Assembly (NCBI RefSeq): GCF_002025255.2
Contig: NZ_CP054587.1
Location: forward strand, 248,001-312,000
Source of the DNA: Halolamina sp. CBA1230
GTDB lineage: Archaea > Halobacteriota > Halobacteria > Halobacteriales > Haloferacaceae
DNA: 64,000 nucleotides
Direction of reading: 5' to 3'
Of the stretch, positions 52,132-60,739 are shown in pieces (position 1 is the first letter of the stretch; every line of letters starts with the position of its first letter). The notes beneath the pieces were generated by a model. That model did not search any database. It was not told where the DNA came from and saw nothing but the letters and a program-made list of their open reading frames with translations. The translations under genes were made by a program, and so were the position numbers.

Positions 52132-53364
52132 ATGACCGAGCCACGCGACGAGCGGTTCGATCACCTGTTCGCCTCGACGGTGCGCGACCGTCTCGGCCGC
52201 CAGGGGTACGGCAGCAGCGCCTCCCCGGGCGTCGAGGACGCCGTCCCGCTGACGTACGGCTTCCCCTACCCCGACTCCTTCCCGACCGCGGCGCTCGAAG
52301 CCGCCACCGAGACCGTGCTCGAGGAGGAGGGCGCGGACGTGCTCCAGTACGGCGGCGGCGAGTACGCCGAGCGCCTGCGGGACGGCCTCCTCGCCCGCGA
52401 AGGGACACGCGGGATCGACGCAACGCGGGACCAGTTGCTGCTCACCAACGGCGCGACCCACGCGCTGGACGCCGTCTCCTCGACCTTTCTCGACCCCGGC
52501 GACGAGGTGCTGGTGGAGTCGCCGACGTTCGTCTGGAGCCTCGCAGTACTGGACAACCGCGGCGCCGCGCTCACGGGGGTGGACCTCGACGCGGACGGCC
52601 TCGATCCGGACGCGCTGGAAGCGACGCTGGAAGCCCGCGAGGCGGCGGGCGAACCGACGCCGAAGCTGCTGTACACGATTCCGGAGTTCCAGAACCCCAC
52701 AGGAGCGACGCTGACCGAGCAGCGCCGCGAGCGCGTGCTCGAACTGGCCGAGCAGTACGATTTCCTGATCGTCGCCGACGACGCCTACGGCGAACTCCGC
52801 TTCTCGGGCGAGTCGCCGCCGCCGCTGGCCGCGATGGACGACTCGGGGCGGGTGATCCGCGTGGGGACCGTCTCGAAGACGATCGCACCCGGGGTTCGGA
52901 CGGGCTGGATCCTCGCCGACGAGGTGCTCGCCGACCAGATCGGCGATATGCTGGCCGGCGGCACCAACACGTTCACCCAGAGCGTGCTGGGACGGTATAT
53001 GGACGCCGGCCACTACCAGCCCACGCTCGACGAACTGCTTGACGGCTACGAGCGGCGACGCGACGCGATGCTGGACGCGCTCGACCGCCACCTCCCGCCC
53101 GGCTCCTCGTGGACCGAGCCCGAGGGTGGCTTCTTCCTCTGGGTCACGCTGCCCGAAGGCGTCGACGCGGAGGAGATGCTCCCGCTGGCCGCGGAGGAGG
53201 GGGTGACCTACCTCCCTGGCGAGCGGTTCTTCGTCGGAAATTCGGGGCAGGGGACGCGCTCGGCGCGGCTCTCGTTCAGTCACTGCTCGCCCGAGGAGCT
53301 GGAGGAAGGTGTCGCCGCGCTCGCGCGGGCGACCGAGGCGTATCTGGAGAACCACTCGGCGTAA
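52132..53364 (+). CDS. Class I/II PLP-dependent aminotransferase
   Basis: 410 residues. The PLP lysine is in VGTVSKTIAPGVRTGW; other motifs are LTNGATHALDAVSS, LLYTIPEFQNPTGATLTEQR and VADDAYGELRF. This resembles the 2-aminoadipate or aromatic-type branch rather than aspartate aminotransferase. The amino acid substrate is not fixed by sequence. Follows the antiporter gene by 57 bp on the same strand. Confidence 0.88.
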   Translation: MTEPRDERFDHLFASTVRDRLGRQGYGSSASPGVEDAVPLTYGFPYPDSFPTAALEAATETVLEEEGADVLQYGGGEYAERLRDGLLAREGTRGIDATRDQLLLTNGATHALDAVSSTFLDPGDEVLVESPTFVWSLAVLDNRGAALTGVDLDADGLDPDALEATLEAREAAGEPTPKLLYTIPEFQNPTGATLTEQRRERVLELAEQYDFLIVADDAYGELRFSGESPPPLAAMDDSGRVIRVGTVSKTIAPGVRTGWILADEVLADQIGDMLAGGTNTFTQSVLGRYMDAGHYQPTLDELLDGYERRRDAMLDALDRHLPPGSSWTEPEGGFFLWVTLPEGVDAEEMLPLAAEEGVTYLPGERFFVGNSGQGTRSARLSFSHCSPEELEEGVAALARATEAYLENHSA

Positions 53365-53542
53365 CAGCTTTGTACCCCCGTCCCACATTCACACCCGTGA
53401 CAACCGCGACCATCGACGCCGCTGTCGGCAGCGCCCGACAGCCGCGGGTCGCGTTCCGGCCGCGGGCCGCTTAGGCCCAACTCTACTTTCCACCTCGTCA
53501 CCGTTTCGCTGCTGTTCACCACTCTCCCCCTTCGCGTAGCGT

Positions 53543-53577
53543 GTAGTACTACATTTTTTTACAGAATTGAAAGCAAT
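53543..53577. promoter_or_regulatory. Two inverted repeats upstream of argG
   Basis: GTAGTACTAC (53543-53552, perfect 10-bp palindrome) followed by a T-run, then ATTGaaagCAAT (53566-53577), which sits immediately upstream of the TATA box. Positions suit a repressor or activator of argG; the cognate protein is unknown. Confidence 0.45.
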
Positions 53578-53580
53578 GTA

Positions 53581-53586
53581 TTTATT
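53581..53586 (+). promoter_or_regulatory. TATA box of argGH
   Basis: TTTATT, centred about 28 nt upstream of the ATG at 53611: leaderless promoter spacing. Confidence 0.6.
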
Positions 53587-53610
53587 GGGCAGCGCCCGTC
53601 AGAGTCGTGT

Positions 53611-54843
53611 ATGACGAAAGTCGCGCTCGCGTTCAGCGGTGGACTGGACACCACCGTCTGCGTCCCGCTACTGAAAGAGGAGTACGGCTACGACGAAGTG
53701 ATGGCCGTCACCGTCGACGTCGGCCAGCCCGAGGCGGAGTTCGCGGAGGCCCGCGAGACCGCCGACGCGCTGGGGCTGGAGATCCACGTCGTCGACGCGA
53801 AAGCCGAGTTCGCGTCACTCTGTTTCGACTCGGTTCGTGCGAACGCCACCTACCAGGGCTACCCGCTCGGGACGGCGCTCGCCCGTCCCGTGATCGCCGA
53901 GGCGATCCTCGACGTGGCGGAGGCCCAGGACTGCGACGCCATCGCCCACGGCTGCACCGGGAAGGGGAACGACCAGCTCCGTTTCGAGACGGTCTGGCGC
54001 GGATCCGACCTCGAAGTCGTCGCGCCCGTGCGCGAACTCGGCCTGACCCGCGAGTGGGAGGTCGAGTACGCTGCCGAGCGCGACCTGCCCGTCGAGGCCG
54101 GCAACGAGGGGACGTGGAGTATCGACACGAACCTCTGGTCCCGCTCCGTGGAGGGTGGCGACCTCGAAGACCCGAGTCACGTCCCGAGCGAGGAGATCTA
54201 CGAGTGGACCCAGACCCCCAGCGCCGGCGAGGAGCTGGTCGACATCGAGTTCGAGGACGGCTACCCCGTCGGCCTGAACGGCGAGCTACTGGACCCCGTC
54301 GACCTGATCGAGAACCTCAACGCGCTCGCTGGTGCCCACGGCGTCGGCCGCACGGACATGCTCGAGGACCGCATGCTCGGGCTGAAGGTGCGCGAGAACT
54401 ACGAGCACCCCGCCGCGACCGTCCTCCTCACCGCCCACGAGGCGCTCGAACAGCTCGTGTTCACGAAAACCGAGCGCGACTTCAAACCCCAGATCGACCA
54501 GCAGTGGGCCGAACAGGCGTACCGCGGGCTGGTGTTCTCGCCGCTGACCGAGAGCCTGAACGGCTACCTTGACGCCTCACAGGAGAAAGTCACCGGCACG
54601 GTGACGGTGAAACTCCAAGGCGGCGGCGTCCGCCCGGTCGCCCGCGAGTCCGAGTACGGCGTCTACTCCGAGAACGCCGCCTCGTTCAACACCGAGACCG
54701 TCAACGGGATCGAGCAGGCCGACGCCACCGGCGTCGCGAAGTACCACGGGTTCCAGGAGCGTCTGGCCAACCAGGTGACGGAGGCCGCCGAGAAAGAAGA
54801 CGAGGAGGAGAAAGCGACGCTCTCGACCGACGGCGGGGAGTAG
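53611..54843 (+). CDS. argG: Argininosuccinate synthase
   Basis: 410 residues. The ATP pyrophosphatase loop LAFSGGLDTTVCV opens the protein; AHGCTGKGNDQLRFE and the SVEGGDLEDP region follow, as in other ArgG. It condenses citrulline and aspartate. An acidic Glu/Asp-rich tail is added at the end. argH follows without a gap (TAGATG). Confidence 0.96.
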   Translation: MTKVALAFSGGLDTTVCVPLLKEEYGYDEVMAVTVDVGQPEAEFAEARETADALGLEIHVVDAKAEFASLCFDSVRANATYQGYPLGTALARPVIAEAILDVAEAQDCDAIAHGCTGKGNDQLRFETVWRGSDLEVVAPVRELGLTREWEVEYAAERDLPVEAGNEGTWSIDTNLWSRSVEGGDLEDPSHVPSEEIYEWTQTPSAGEELVDIEFEDGYPVGLNGELLDPVDLIENLNALAGAHGVGRTDMLEDRMLGLKVRENYEHPAATVLLTAHEALEQLVFTKTERDFKPQIDQQWAEQAYRGLVFSPLTESLNGYLDASQEKVTGTVTVKLQGGGVRPVARESEYGVYSENAASFNTETVNGIEQADATGVAKYHGFQERLANQVTEAAEKEDEEEKATLSTDGGE

Positions 54844-56352
54844 ATGACTGACCAAGGAGACGACTTGGCGGGTGACGGCTCCGCCGCGACGAGCGGCGAG
54901 ACCGTGATCCGCCGCGATCGCTTCGCCGGCGGGCCCGCGCGCTCGTTCATGTCCAGCCTCGACGCCGACACGCGCATCTTCGCGGCCGACCTGGCGGTCG
55001 ACCGCGCACACGTCGTGATGCTGGCCGAGCAGGGGATCGTCGGCGACGGCGACGCCGCGGCGATCCTCGATGCGCTCGACACTGTCGAGGACGCGGGCCA
55101 CGACGCGCTCCCCGAGGGCGAGGACGTTCACGAGGCGATCGAGTCGGCGGTCGTCAACGAAGTCGGGCCCGCGGGCGGGAAGATGCACACCGCGCGCTCG
55201 CGCAACGACGAGGTGGCGACCTGCATCCGCTACCGCTTCCGCGAGGACCTGCTCGACGCCGCCGAGGCGTCGCTGGAACTCCGTGGCGCGCTGCTCGACG
55301 CGGCTGCCGAGGAGACCGACACCGTCGTCCCCGGGTTCACCCACCGCCAGCACGCCCAGCCCACGACCGTGGGCCACCTGCTCGCGTCCTACGCAGGCGC
55401 GGTCGCCCGCGACACGGAGCGCCTGCTCGCGGCCTACGAGCGCACGAACCGCTCGCCGCTCGGATCCGCCGCGTTCGCAGGCACTACGTTCGACGTGGAC
55501 CGCGAGCGCACCGCCGAACTGCTCGGCTTCCACGACCTGATCGAGAACGCCGCCGACGCGGTGACGGCACGCGACTTCCTGATCGAGGGCTGTTCGGCGT
55601 TCGCCGCGCTGTCGGCGACGCTTTCGGGGCTCGCGACCGACCTGATCGAGGGCGCGAAGGACGGCCACGTCGACCTCGACGACGCGTACGCCTCCACCTC
55701 CTCGATCATGCCCCAGAAGAAGAACCCCGACTCGCTGGAACTCGTCCGCGCGGTGTCCGGCGACGCCGTCGGCGACCTCACGGGGCTGCTGACGACGCTG
55801 AAGGGGCTCCCCCGCGCGTACAACCGCGACCTCCAGCGCGCCACCCCCCACGCGTGGGACGCGGTGGACATCGTGACCGAAGCGACGGAGGTCACCGCCG
55901 GCGCCGTCGCGACCGCCGAGTGGGACGCCGAGGCCTGTGCGGCCGACGCCGGCGCGGGGTTCTCGACGGCGACGGGCGTCGCGGACGCGCTCGCGGCGGC
56001 GGGCGTCCCGTTCCGCACCGCCCACGAACTCGTCGCTGATGCAGCCAGCGAGATCGACGACGCGTCGACAGTCGACGAGCAGGTCGACGCGCTCGCGGCG
56101 GCGGCCGAGGGTGTGCTCGACGACTCGCTCTCGGCGTACGTCGACGAGGCGACGCTCGCCGATCTGCTCTCCCCCTCCGGGAGCGTCGCGGCACGTGACT
56201 CCCGCGGCGGTCCCGCGGCGTCGGCGGTCGAAGACTCGCTGATCCGCCTGCGCGACACTCACGAGGACCACGCCGCGGCGGTCGACGCCAACCGCGAGAC
56301 GCTCGCGAACGCGGAGAACCGCCTGAGTACGGTGGTGAACGAGTATGTCTGA
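54844..56352 (+). CDS. argH: Argininosuccinate lyase
   Basis: 502 residues. The fumarase-superfamily signature STSSIMPQKKNPDSLELVR is intact, as are TARSRNDEVAT and PGFTHRQHAQPTTVGH. It splits argininosuccinate into arginine and fumarate. The C-terminal region is Ala/Asp-rich, longer than the bacterial norm of about 460. It begins directly after the argG stop. Confidence 0.96.
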   Translation: MTDQGDDLAGDGSAATSGETVIRRDRFAGGPARSFMSSLDADTRIFAADLAVDRAHVVMLAEQGIVGDGDAAAILDALDTVEDAGHDALPEGEDVHEAIESAVVNEVGPAGGKMHTARSRNDEVATCIRYRFREDLLDAAEASLELRGALLDAAAEETDTVVPGFTHRQHAQPTTVGHLLASYAGAVARDTERLLAAYERTNRSPLGSAAFAGTTFDVDRERTAELLGFHDLIENAADAVTARDFLIEGCSAFAALSATLSGLATDLIEGAKDGHVDLDDAYASTSSIMPQKKNPDSLELVRAVSGDAVGDLTGLLTTLKGLPRAYNRDLQRATPHAWDAVDIVTEATEVTAGAVATAEWDAEACAADAGAGFSTATGVADALAAAGVPFRTAHELVADAASEIDDASTVDEQVDALAAAAEGVLDDSLSAYVDEATLADLLSPSGSVAARDSRGGPAASAVEDSLIRLRDTHEDHAAAVDANRETLANAENRLSTVVNEYV

Positions 56353-56540
56353 GCACGCCAGCACGTCGACGCCAGTTCCGCGGCGACAGCCACGGCCACG
56401 GCGGCGACGGCTCCCACCACGGCCGGCGCCCCGTTGCCGGCCACCACGGGGGCCGCGACCACGGCCCGTCCGGGCCATCACTCACTCCGCGCCGCCGCGG
56501 GCGATTCCGGGTGGCACCGATTCGGGTGAATTCAGCGCGT
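56353..56540. other. GC-rich low-complexity spacer between argH and the lysW promoter
   Basis: CCACGG and CCACCACGG units recur between about 56391 and 56478. Frames across it encode Pro/Arg, His/Gly or Ala/Val-rich text without coding signature. No gene is supported. Confidence 0.5.
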
Positions 56541-56542
56541 AG

Positions 56543-56589
56543 ATACTTCTCCAAGTATAATTTACGCAGATTAAATAGACGGATTAAAG
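56543..56589 (+). promoter_or_regulatory. lysW-arg operon promoter with inverted repeat
   Basis: A perfect inverted repeat ATACTTctccAAGTAT (56543-56558) is followed by two AT-rich GATTAAA blocks (56569-56575 and 56582-56588). The second, ATTAAAG (56583-56589), is centred about 31 nt before the lysW ATG and is a likely TATA; the inverted repeat would be a good operator position. Confidence 0.5.
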
Positions 56590-56616
56590 TACTCCCGTCG
56601 CCTCCTTCGGAGTACG

Positions 56617-56787
56617 ATGTCAGAAGCGAACTGCGTGACCTGCGGTGGTACTGTCGCACTGCCCAACGACGTGGAGGTCGGCGAGATCGTCGACTGCGGG
56701 AGCTGTGGCACCGAACTCGAAGTCGTGGGCGTCGACCCCGTCGAACTGGACGAGGCGCCCGACCTCGCCGAAGACTGGGGGGAGTGA
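56617..56787 (+). CDS. lysW: LysW-type amino-group carrier protein
   Basis: 56 residues. Zinc-ribbon Cys pairs (NCVTCGG and DCGSCGT) and the C-terminal EDWGE, whose last Glu carries the growing amino acid, are diagnostic. It protects the amino group of glutamate and intermediates in the ArgX pathway. Too short for many gene finders. Stop overlaps the argX start (TGATG). Confidence 0.94.
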   Translation: MSEANCVTCGGTVALPNDVEVGEIVDCGSCGTELEVVGVDPVELDEAPDLAEDWGE

Positions 56788-57668
56788 TGGACGTCGGTCT
56801 GCTCTACTCCCGCATCCGGCCGGACGAGAAGCTCCTGCTGACGGAGTTGCGCGAGCGGGGCCACGAGGTCCACAAGGTCGACGTGCGCAAGGCGACGTTC
56901 GGCCTCGACTCGCCGCCCGAACCGCTCGGGGAGTGTGACGTGGTGCTCGACCGCTGTATGGCGACTTCGCGCTCGCGCTACGCGAGCCGGTTCGTCGAGC
57001 ACTACGACCTGCCGGTGGTCAACAGCCCCGAGACGGCGAAGGTGTGCTCGGACAAGGTCGAGACGACGCTTGCGCTCTCGGAAGCCGGGGTGCCGACGCC
57101 GGAGACAACCGTCGCGTTCACCCGCGACAGCGCGCTCGAGGCGATCGAGGCGTTCGGCTACCCCTGCGTGCTGAAGCCGGTCGTCGGGTCGTGGGGCAGA
57201 CTGATGGCGAAACTGGAGTCGCGCTCGGCCGCCGAGGCCGTGCTGGAACACAAGGAGACGCTGGGCCACTACGAGCACAGCGTGTTCTACGTCCAGCAGT
57301 TCGTCGAGAAGCCCGGCCGCGACCTGCGCGTGCTCACCCTCGACGGCGAACCCGTCGCGGCGATGAGCCGCAGTTCCGACCACTGGCTCACCAACGCCGC
57401 GACGGGTGCCGAGACCGAGACGTTCGAGATCGACGGCGAGGTCGAACGCCTCGCTCGCGAAGCCAGCGCGGCTGTCGGCGGCGGCGTGCTCGGTGTCGAC
57501 CTGATGGAACTGGGCGAAGGCGCTGAGGAGGGGTACACCGTCCACGAGGTCAACCACACGGTGGAGTTCAAGGCGCTCAACGCCGCGGTCGACGTCGACG
57601 TGGCCGGCGAGATCGTCGACTGGCTGGAGGCCGAGTACGCGACACCGACCGCGGAGGTGGAGTCGTGA
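56787..57668 (+). CDS. argX: Glutamate--LysW ligase
   Basis: 293 residues, RimK/LysX-type ATP-grasp ligase. Visible are SRIRPDEKLL, NSPETAKVCSDKVETTLAL, the ATP-binding PCVLKPVVGSWGRLMAK, the QQFVEKPGRDLRVL strand and HEVNHTVEFKAL near the end, which lines the substrate site. It links glutamate to the LysW C-terminus. In this operon, with argF, G and H, arginine rather than lysine is the logical product. Starts on the lysW stop. Confidence 0.9.
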   Translation: MDVGLLYSRIRPDEKLLLTELRERGHEVHKVDVRKATFGLDSPPEPLGECDVVLDRCMATSRSRYASRFVEHYDLPVVNSPETAKVCSDKVETTLALSEAGVPTPETTVAFTRDSALEAIEAFGYPCVLKPVVGSWGRLMAKLESRSAAEAVLEHKETLGHYEHSVFYVQQFVEKPGRDLRVLTLDGEPVAAMSRSSDHWLTNAATGAETETFEIDGEVERLAREASAAVGGGVLGVDLMELGEGAEEGYTVHEVNHTVEFKALNAAVDVDVAGEIVDWLEAEYATPTAEVES

Positions 57669-58705
57669 CGCTCACTGCGAGCGTCGTCGGCGCCTCCGGC
57701 TTCGCGGGCGGGGAGCTGCTCCGCCTGCTCGCTGCCCACCCCGAGTTCGAGGTCGTCCAGGCCACCTCCCGCGAGTACGAGAACCGCACGGTGGGGTACG
57801 TCCACCCGAACCTCCGTGAACTCGACCTGCGCTTCTCCGACCCGACGGAGCTCGAGTCGGTCGACGCGCTGTTCGCGGCGACGCCCCACGGCGTCTCGAT
57901 GGACCACGTCGAGGAGTATCTCGACGCCGCGGAGACGCTGATCGACCTCTCGGCGGACTTCCGCCTCGGCAGCGAGGCGGCGTACGACGAGTGGTACGAC
58001 GGCCACACCGCCCCCGAACACCTCGACCACGCCGTCTACGCGCTCCCGGAACTCGGTCGCGAGGGGCTCGCGGGGGCCGACATCGTCGCCTCCGGCGGTT
58101 GTAACGCCACGGCGACGATGCTCGCACTCAAACCGCTGGTCGACGCCGGCCTGCTGACGCCCGAGGATCAGGTCGTCGCCGACCTCAAAGTCGGCTCCTC
58201 GGAGGGTGGCGCCGGCGGCGGCGCGGCCTCCTCGCACCCGGAGCGCTCGGGCGTCGTCCGCCCGTACGCGCCCACGGGCCACCGCCACGAAGCGGAGATC
58301 GAGGAACAGTTGGGGCTCTCCCTGTCCTTCAGCGTCCACGCGGTGGACATGGTCCGCGGCGCGGCCGCGACCTGCCACACGTTCCCGACCGGCGGCGACG
58401 GCGAGATCGAGACCCCCGATCTCTGGACGGCCTACCGCGACGCCTACGAGGAGGAACCGTTCGTGCAACTGGTCGCGGGCGGGGGCGGCGTCTACCGCTA
58501 CCCCGAGCCGAAATCCGTCGCGGGCACGAATCTCGCGGAAGTCGGCTTCGCGGCCGACGGCGAGCGCGTCGTCGCCTTCGCGGCCATCGACAACGTGATG
58601 AAGGGCGCTGCTGGGCAGGCGGTCCACGGCGCCAACATCGCGTTCGGGCTCGAGGAGACGGCCGGACTCGACCAACAGGGGCTCCACCCGGTGGGCTCGC
58701 CATGA
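57665..58705 (+). CDS. argC: [LysW]-glutamyl-5-phosphate reductase
   Basis: 346 residues from a GTG overlapping the argX stop. NADP motif VVGASGFAGGELLRLL, the catalytic Cys in ASGGCNATATMLAL, and GAGGGAASSHPERSG typical of the ArgC/LysY group. Reduces the phosphorylated carrier-bound glutamate to the semialdehyde. Confidence 0.94.
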   Translation: MTLTASVVGASGFAGGELLRLLAAHPEFEVVQATSREYENRTVGYVHPNLRELDLRFSDPTELESVDALFAATPHGVSMDHVEEYLDAAETLIDLSADFRLGSEAAYDEWYDGHTAPEHLDHAVYALPELGREGLAGADIVASGGCNATATMLALKPLVDAGLLTPEDQVVADLKVGSSEGGAGGGAASSHPERSGVVRPYAPTGHRHEAEIEEQLGLSLSFSVHAVDMVRGAAATCHTFPTGGDGEIETPDLWTAYRDAYEEEPFVQLVAGGGGVYRYPEPKSVAGTNLAEVGFAADGERVVAFAAIDNVMKGAAGQAVHGANIAFGLEETAGLDQQGLHPVGSP

Positions 58706-59598
58706 GCGAGTCCAACGCCGCGGTGGGGCCGGGCCAGCCGCCGCTGGTCGTGAAAGTCGGCGGCGCCCGCGCGGTCGATCCGGCGGGCGTGATCGAGGAC
58801 GTGGCCCACATCGCCGCGGCCGGCCGCCAGGTCGTCGTCGTCCACGGCGGCTCGACGGCGGTCGACGACACGCTCGAAGCGATGGGTCGCGAGCCCGAGT
58901 ACGTCACGACGCCGTCGGGCGTCTCCGGACGTTTCACCGACGCGCCGACGATGGAGGTGTTCGAGATGGTGTTGCCCGGGAAGCTCAACACCGAACTCGT
59001 CACCGACCTCCGCGCGGCGGGCGTGAACGCGGTCGGGCTCTCGGGCGTCGACGGCGGTCTCGTGACGGGCTCCCGCAAGTCCGCCGTCCGCGTTGTCGAG
59101 GACGGCAAGAAGAAGATCCGCCGGGGCGACCACGCGGGCAAGCCGGAGTCGGTCAACGCCGACCTGCTCGACTCGCTGCTCGCGGACGGCTACGTGCCGG
59201 CGGTCTCGCCGCCGATGCTGGCCGACGACGGCACCGCCGCCAACGCCGACGCCGACCGCGTGGCCGCGCTGCTGGCCGCGGAGCTCGGCGGCGAACTCGT
59301 GCTGCTGACCGACGTGGAAGGCGTTTACGAGGACCCGGACGATCCCGAGACCCTGATCGACGAGGCGTCGACGCCAGCCGAGTTCGCGGCCGTCGAGGAG
59401 GCTGCGGAGGGGTTCATGAGCCGCAAGGTCCACGCCGCGGAGGAGGCGCTGACCGGCGGCGCCGAGGGCGTCGTCGTCTCGGACGCCACGCTCCGCAAGC
59501 CCCTCCTCGCCGCGCTGGAGGGCCACGGTACTTGGATCGCGAAGGAGGCGGTCGCGGGCGAGGAGCCCACCGCAGCGAACGGGGGTGACGCCGAGTGA
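58702..59598 (+). CDS. argB: [LysW]-glutamate kinase
   Basis: 298 residues. Amino-acid-kinase fold: LVVKVGGARAVDPAG, VVVHGGSTAVDDTL, the Asp/Asn site ANADADRVAALLAAELG, and a Lys in SRKVHAAEEALTGG. It phosphorylates the carrier-linked glutamate. Overlaps argC by 4 nt. Confidence 0.93.
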   Translation: MSESNAAVGPGQPPLVVKVGGARAVDPAGVIEDVAHIAAAGRQVVVVHGGSTAVDDTLEAMGREPEYVTTPSGVSGRFTDAPTMEVFEMVLPGKLNTELVTDLRAAGVNAVGLSGVDGGLVTGSRKSAVRVVEDGKKKIRRGDHAGKPESVNADLLDSLLADGYVPAVSPPMLADDGTAANADADRVAALLAAELGGELVLLTDVEGVYEDPDDPETLIDEASTPAEFAAVEEAAEGFMSRKVHAAEEALTGGAEGVVVSDATLRKPLLAALEGHGTWIAKEAVAGEEPTAANGGDAE

Positions 59599-60737
59599 CC
59601 GGCGAGGGGTTCGTCTTCTCCGAGAAACCCATCGAGATCGAGTCGGGGTCGGGCGTCACGCTCACCGCGAGCGACGGCACCGAGTACCTCGATTTCGGCG
59701 CCTCCTACGCCTGCACGCCGCTGGGGCATTCGCCGCCGGCGGTCGTCGACGCGATCCGCGAGCAGGCCGAGGAGCTGCTGTACGTCCAGGGCTCCTACCC
59801 CGTCGCCGCGCGCACCGCGCTCCAGGAACAGCTCGGCGAGGTCGCGCCGGGCGACCTCTCGAAGGTGTGGCTCTGTAACTCCGGCACGGAGGCCAACGAG
59901 GCCGCGCTGAAGTTCGCGCGCTCGGCGACCGACCGCGAGAACGTCGTCGTCGCCAAGCGCGCGTTCCACGGCCGCACGCTCGGCGCGCTCTCGCTGACGT
60001 GGAAGGACGACTACCGCGACCCGTTCGGGCCGCTCCCGGGCGGCGTGGAGTTCGTCCCCTACGGCGACGAGGCAGCACTCGCCGAGGCCGTCGACGACGA
60101 GACCGCAGCAGTGTTCCTCGAACCGATTCAGGGCGAGGGTGGCGTCCACCCCGCCGGCGACGCGTACCTTCGGACCGCCCGCGAGGTGACCGAGGAGGCG
60201 AGCGCGGCGCTCGTGCTCGACGAGATCCAGACCGGCGTCGGCCGCACCGGGACGATGTGGGCCTGCCAGTCGGCGGGAATCGTTCCGGACGTCCTCACCG
60301 CCGCGAAAGGTGTCGCCTCCGGCCTCCCGCTGGGCGTGACGCTCTGTGCGGACTGGATCGCCGAGGGCGCGGGGAACCACGGCTCGACGTTCGCGGGCAA
60401 CCCCGTCGTCGCCGCCGCGGCGGGCGCGACGCTGACGCAGTTGCAGGCCGAGAGCGTGCCCGAGAACGCCGCTGCGGTGGGAGAACACCTGCGCGCGGAG
60501 TTGCGTGCTGCGGTCGACGAGCACGACCTCCCTGTCCGCGAGGTGCGCGGCGACGGGCTCATGATCGGCGTCGAGGTCAAACGCGGGTCGATGCGCGTGC
60601 TCCGGGAACTCGCGCTCTCGGAGCAGCTGCTCGCGCTCCCGGCCGGGCGCTCGGTCGTGCGCCTGCTCCCGCCGCTCGTGATCGACGAGAGCCACGCCGA
60701 GAGCGCTGTCGACAGCCTCGTGGAGGTGCTCGGCTGA
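59595..60737 (+). CDS. argD: [LysW]-aminotransferase (acetylornithine aminotransferase family)
   Basis: 380 residues from a GTG. Class III PLP motifs: YLDFGASYACTPLGHSPP, NSGTEANEAALKFAR, VLDEIQTGVGRTGTMW, and the PLP Lys in LTAAKGVASGLPLG, then STFAGNPVVAAAA. Transfers an amino group to the carrier-bound semialdehyde. Overlaps argB by 4 nt. Confidence 0.95.
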   Translation: MTGEGFVFSEKPIEIESGSGVTLTASDGTEYLDFGASYACTPLGHSPPAVVDAIREQAEELLYVQGSYPVAARTALQEQLGEVAPGDLSKVWLCNSGTEANEAALKFARSATDRENVVVAKRAFHGRTLGALSLTWKDDYRDPFGPLPGGVEFVPYGDEAALAEAVDDETAAVFLEPIQGEGGVHPAGDAYLRTAREVTEEASAALVLDEIQTGVGRTGTMWACQSAGIVPDVLTAAKGVASGLPLGVTLCADWIAEGAGNHGSTFAGNPVVAAAAGATLTQLQAESVPENAAAVGEHLRAELRAAVDEHDLPVREVRGDGLMIGVEVKRGSMRVLRELALSEQLLALPAGRSVVRLLPPLVIDESHAESAVDSLVEVLG

Positions 60738-60739
60738 CG

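Noticed and set aside
54577-56481. 634-codon minus-strand frame opposite argGH
   Set aside because: Antisense to argH with low-complexity Arg/Gly text.
56345-56542. 65-codon frame overlapping the argH stop
   Set aside because: Pro/Arg-rich text produced by a CCACGG low-complexity spacer; no conserved features and wrong composition for a haloarchaeal protein.
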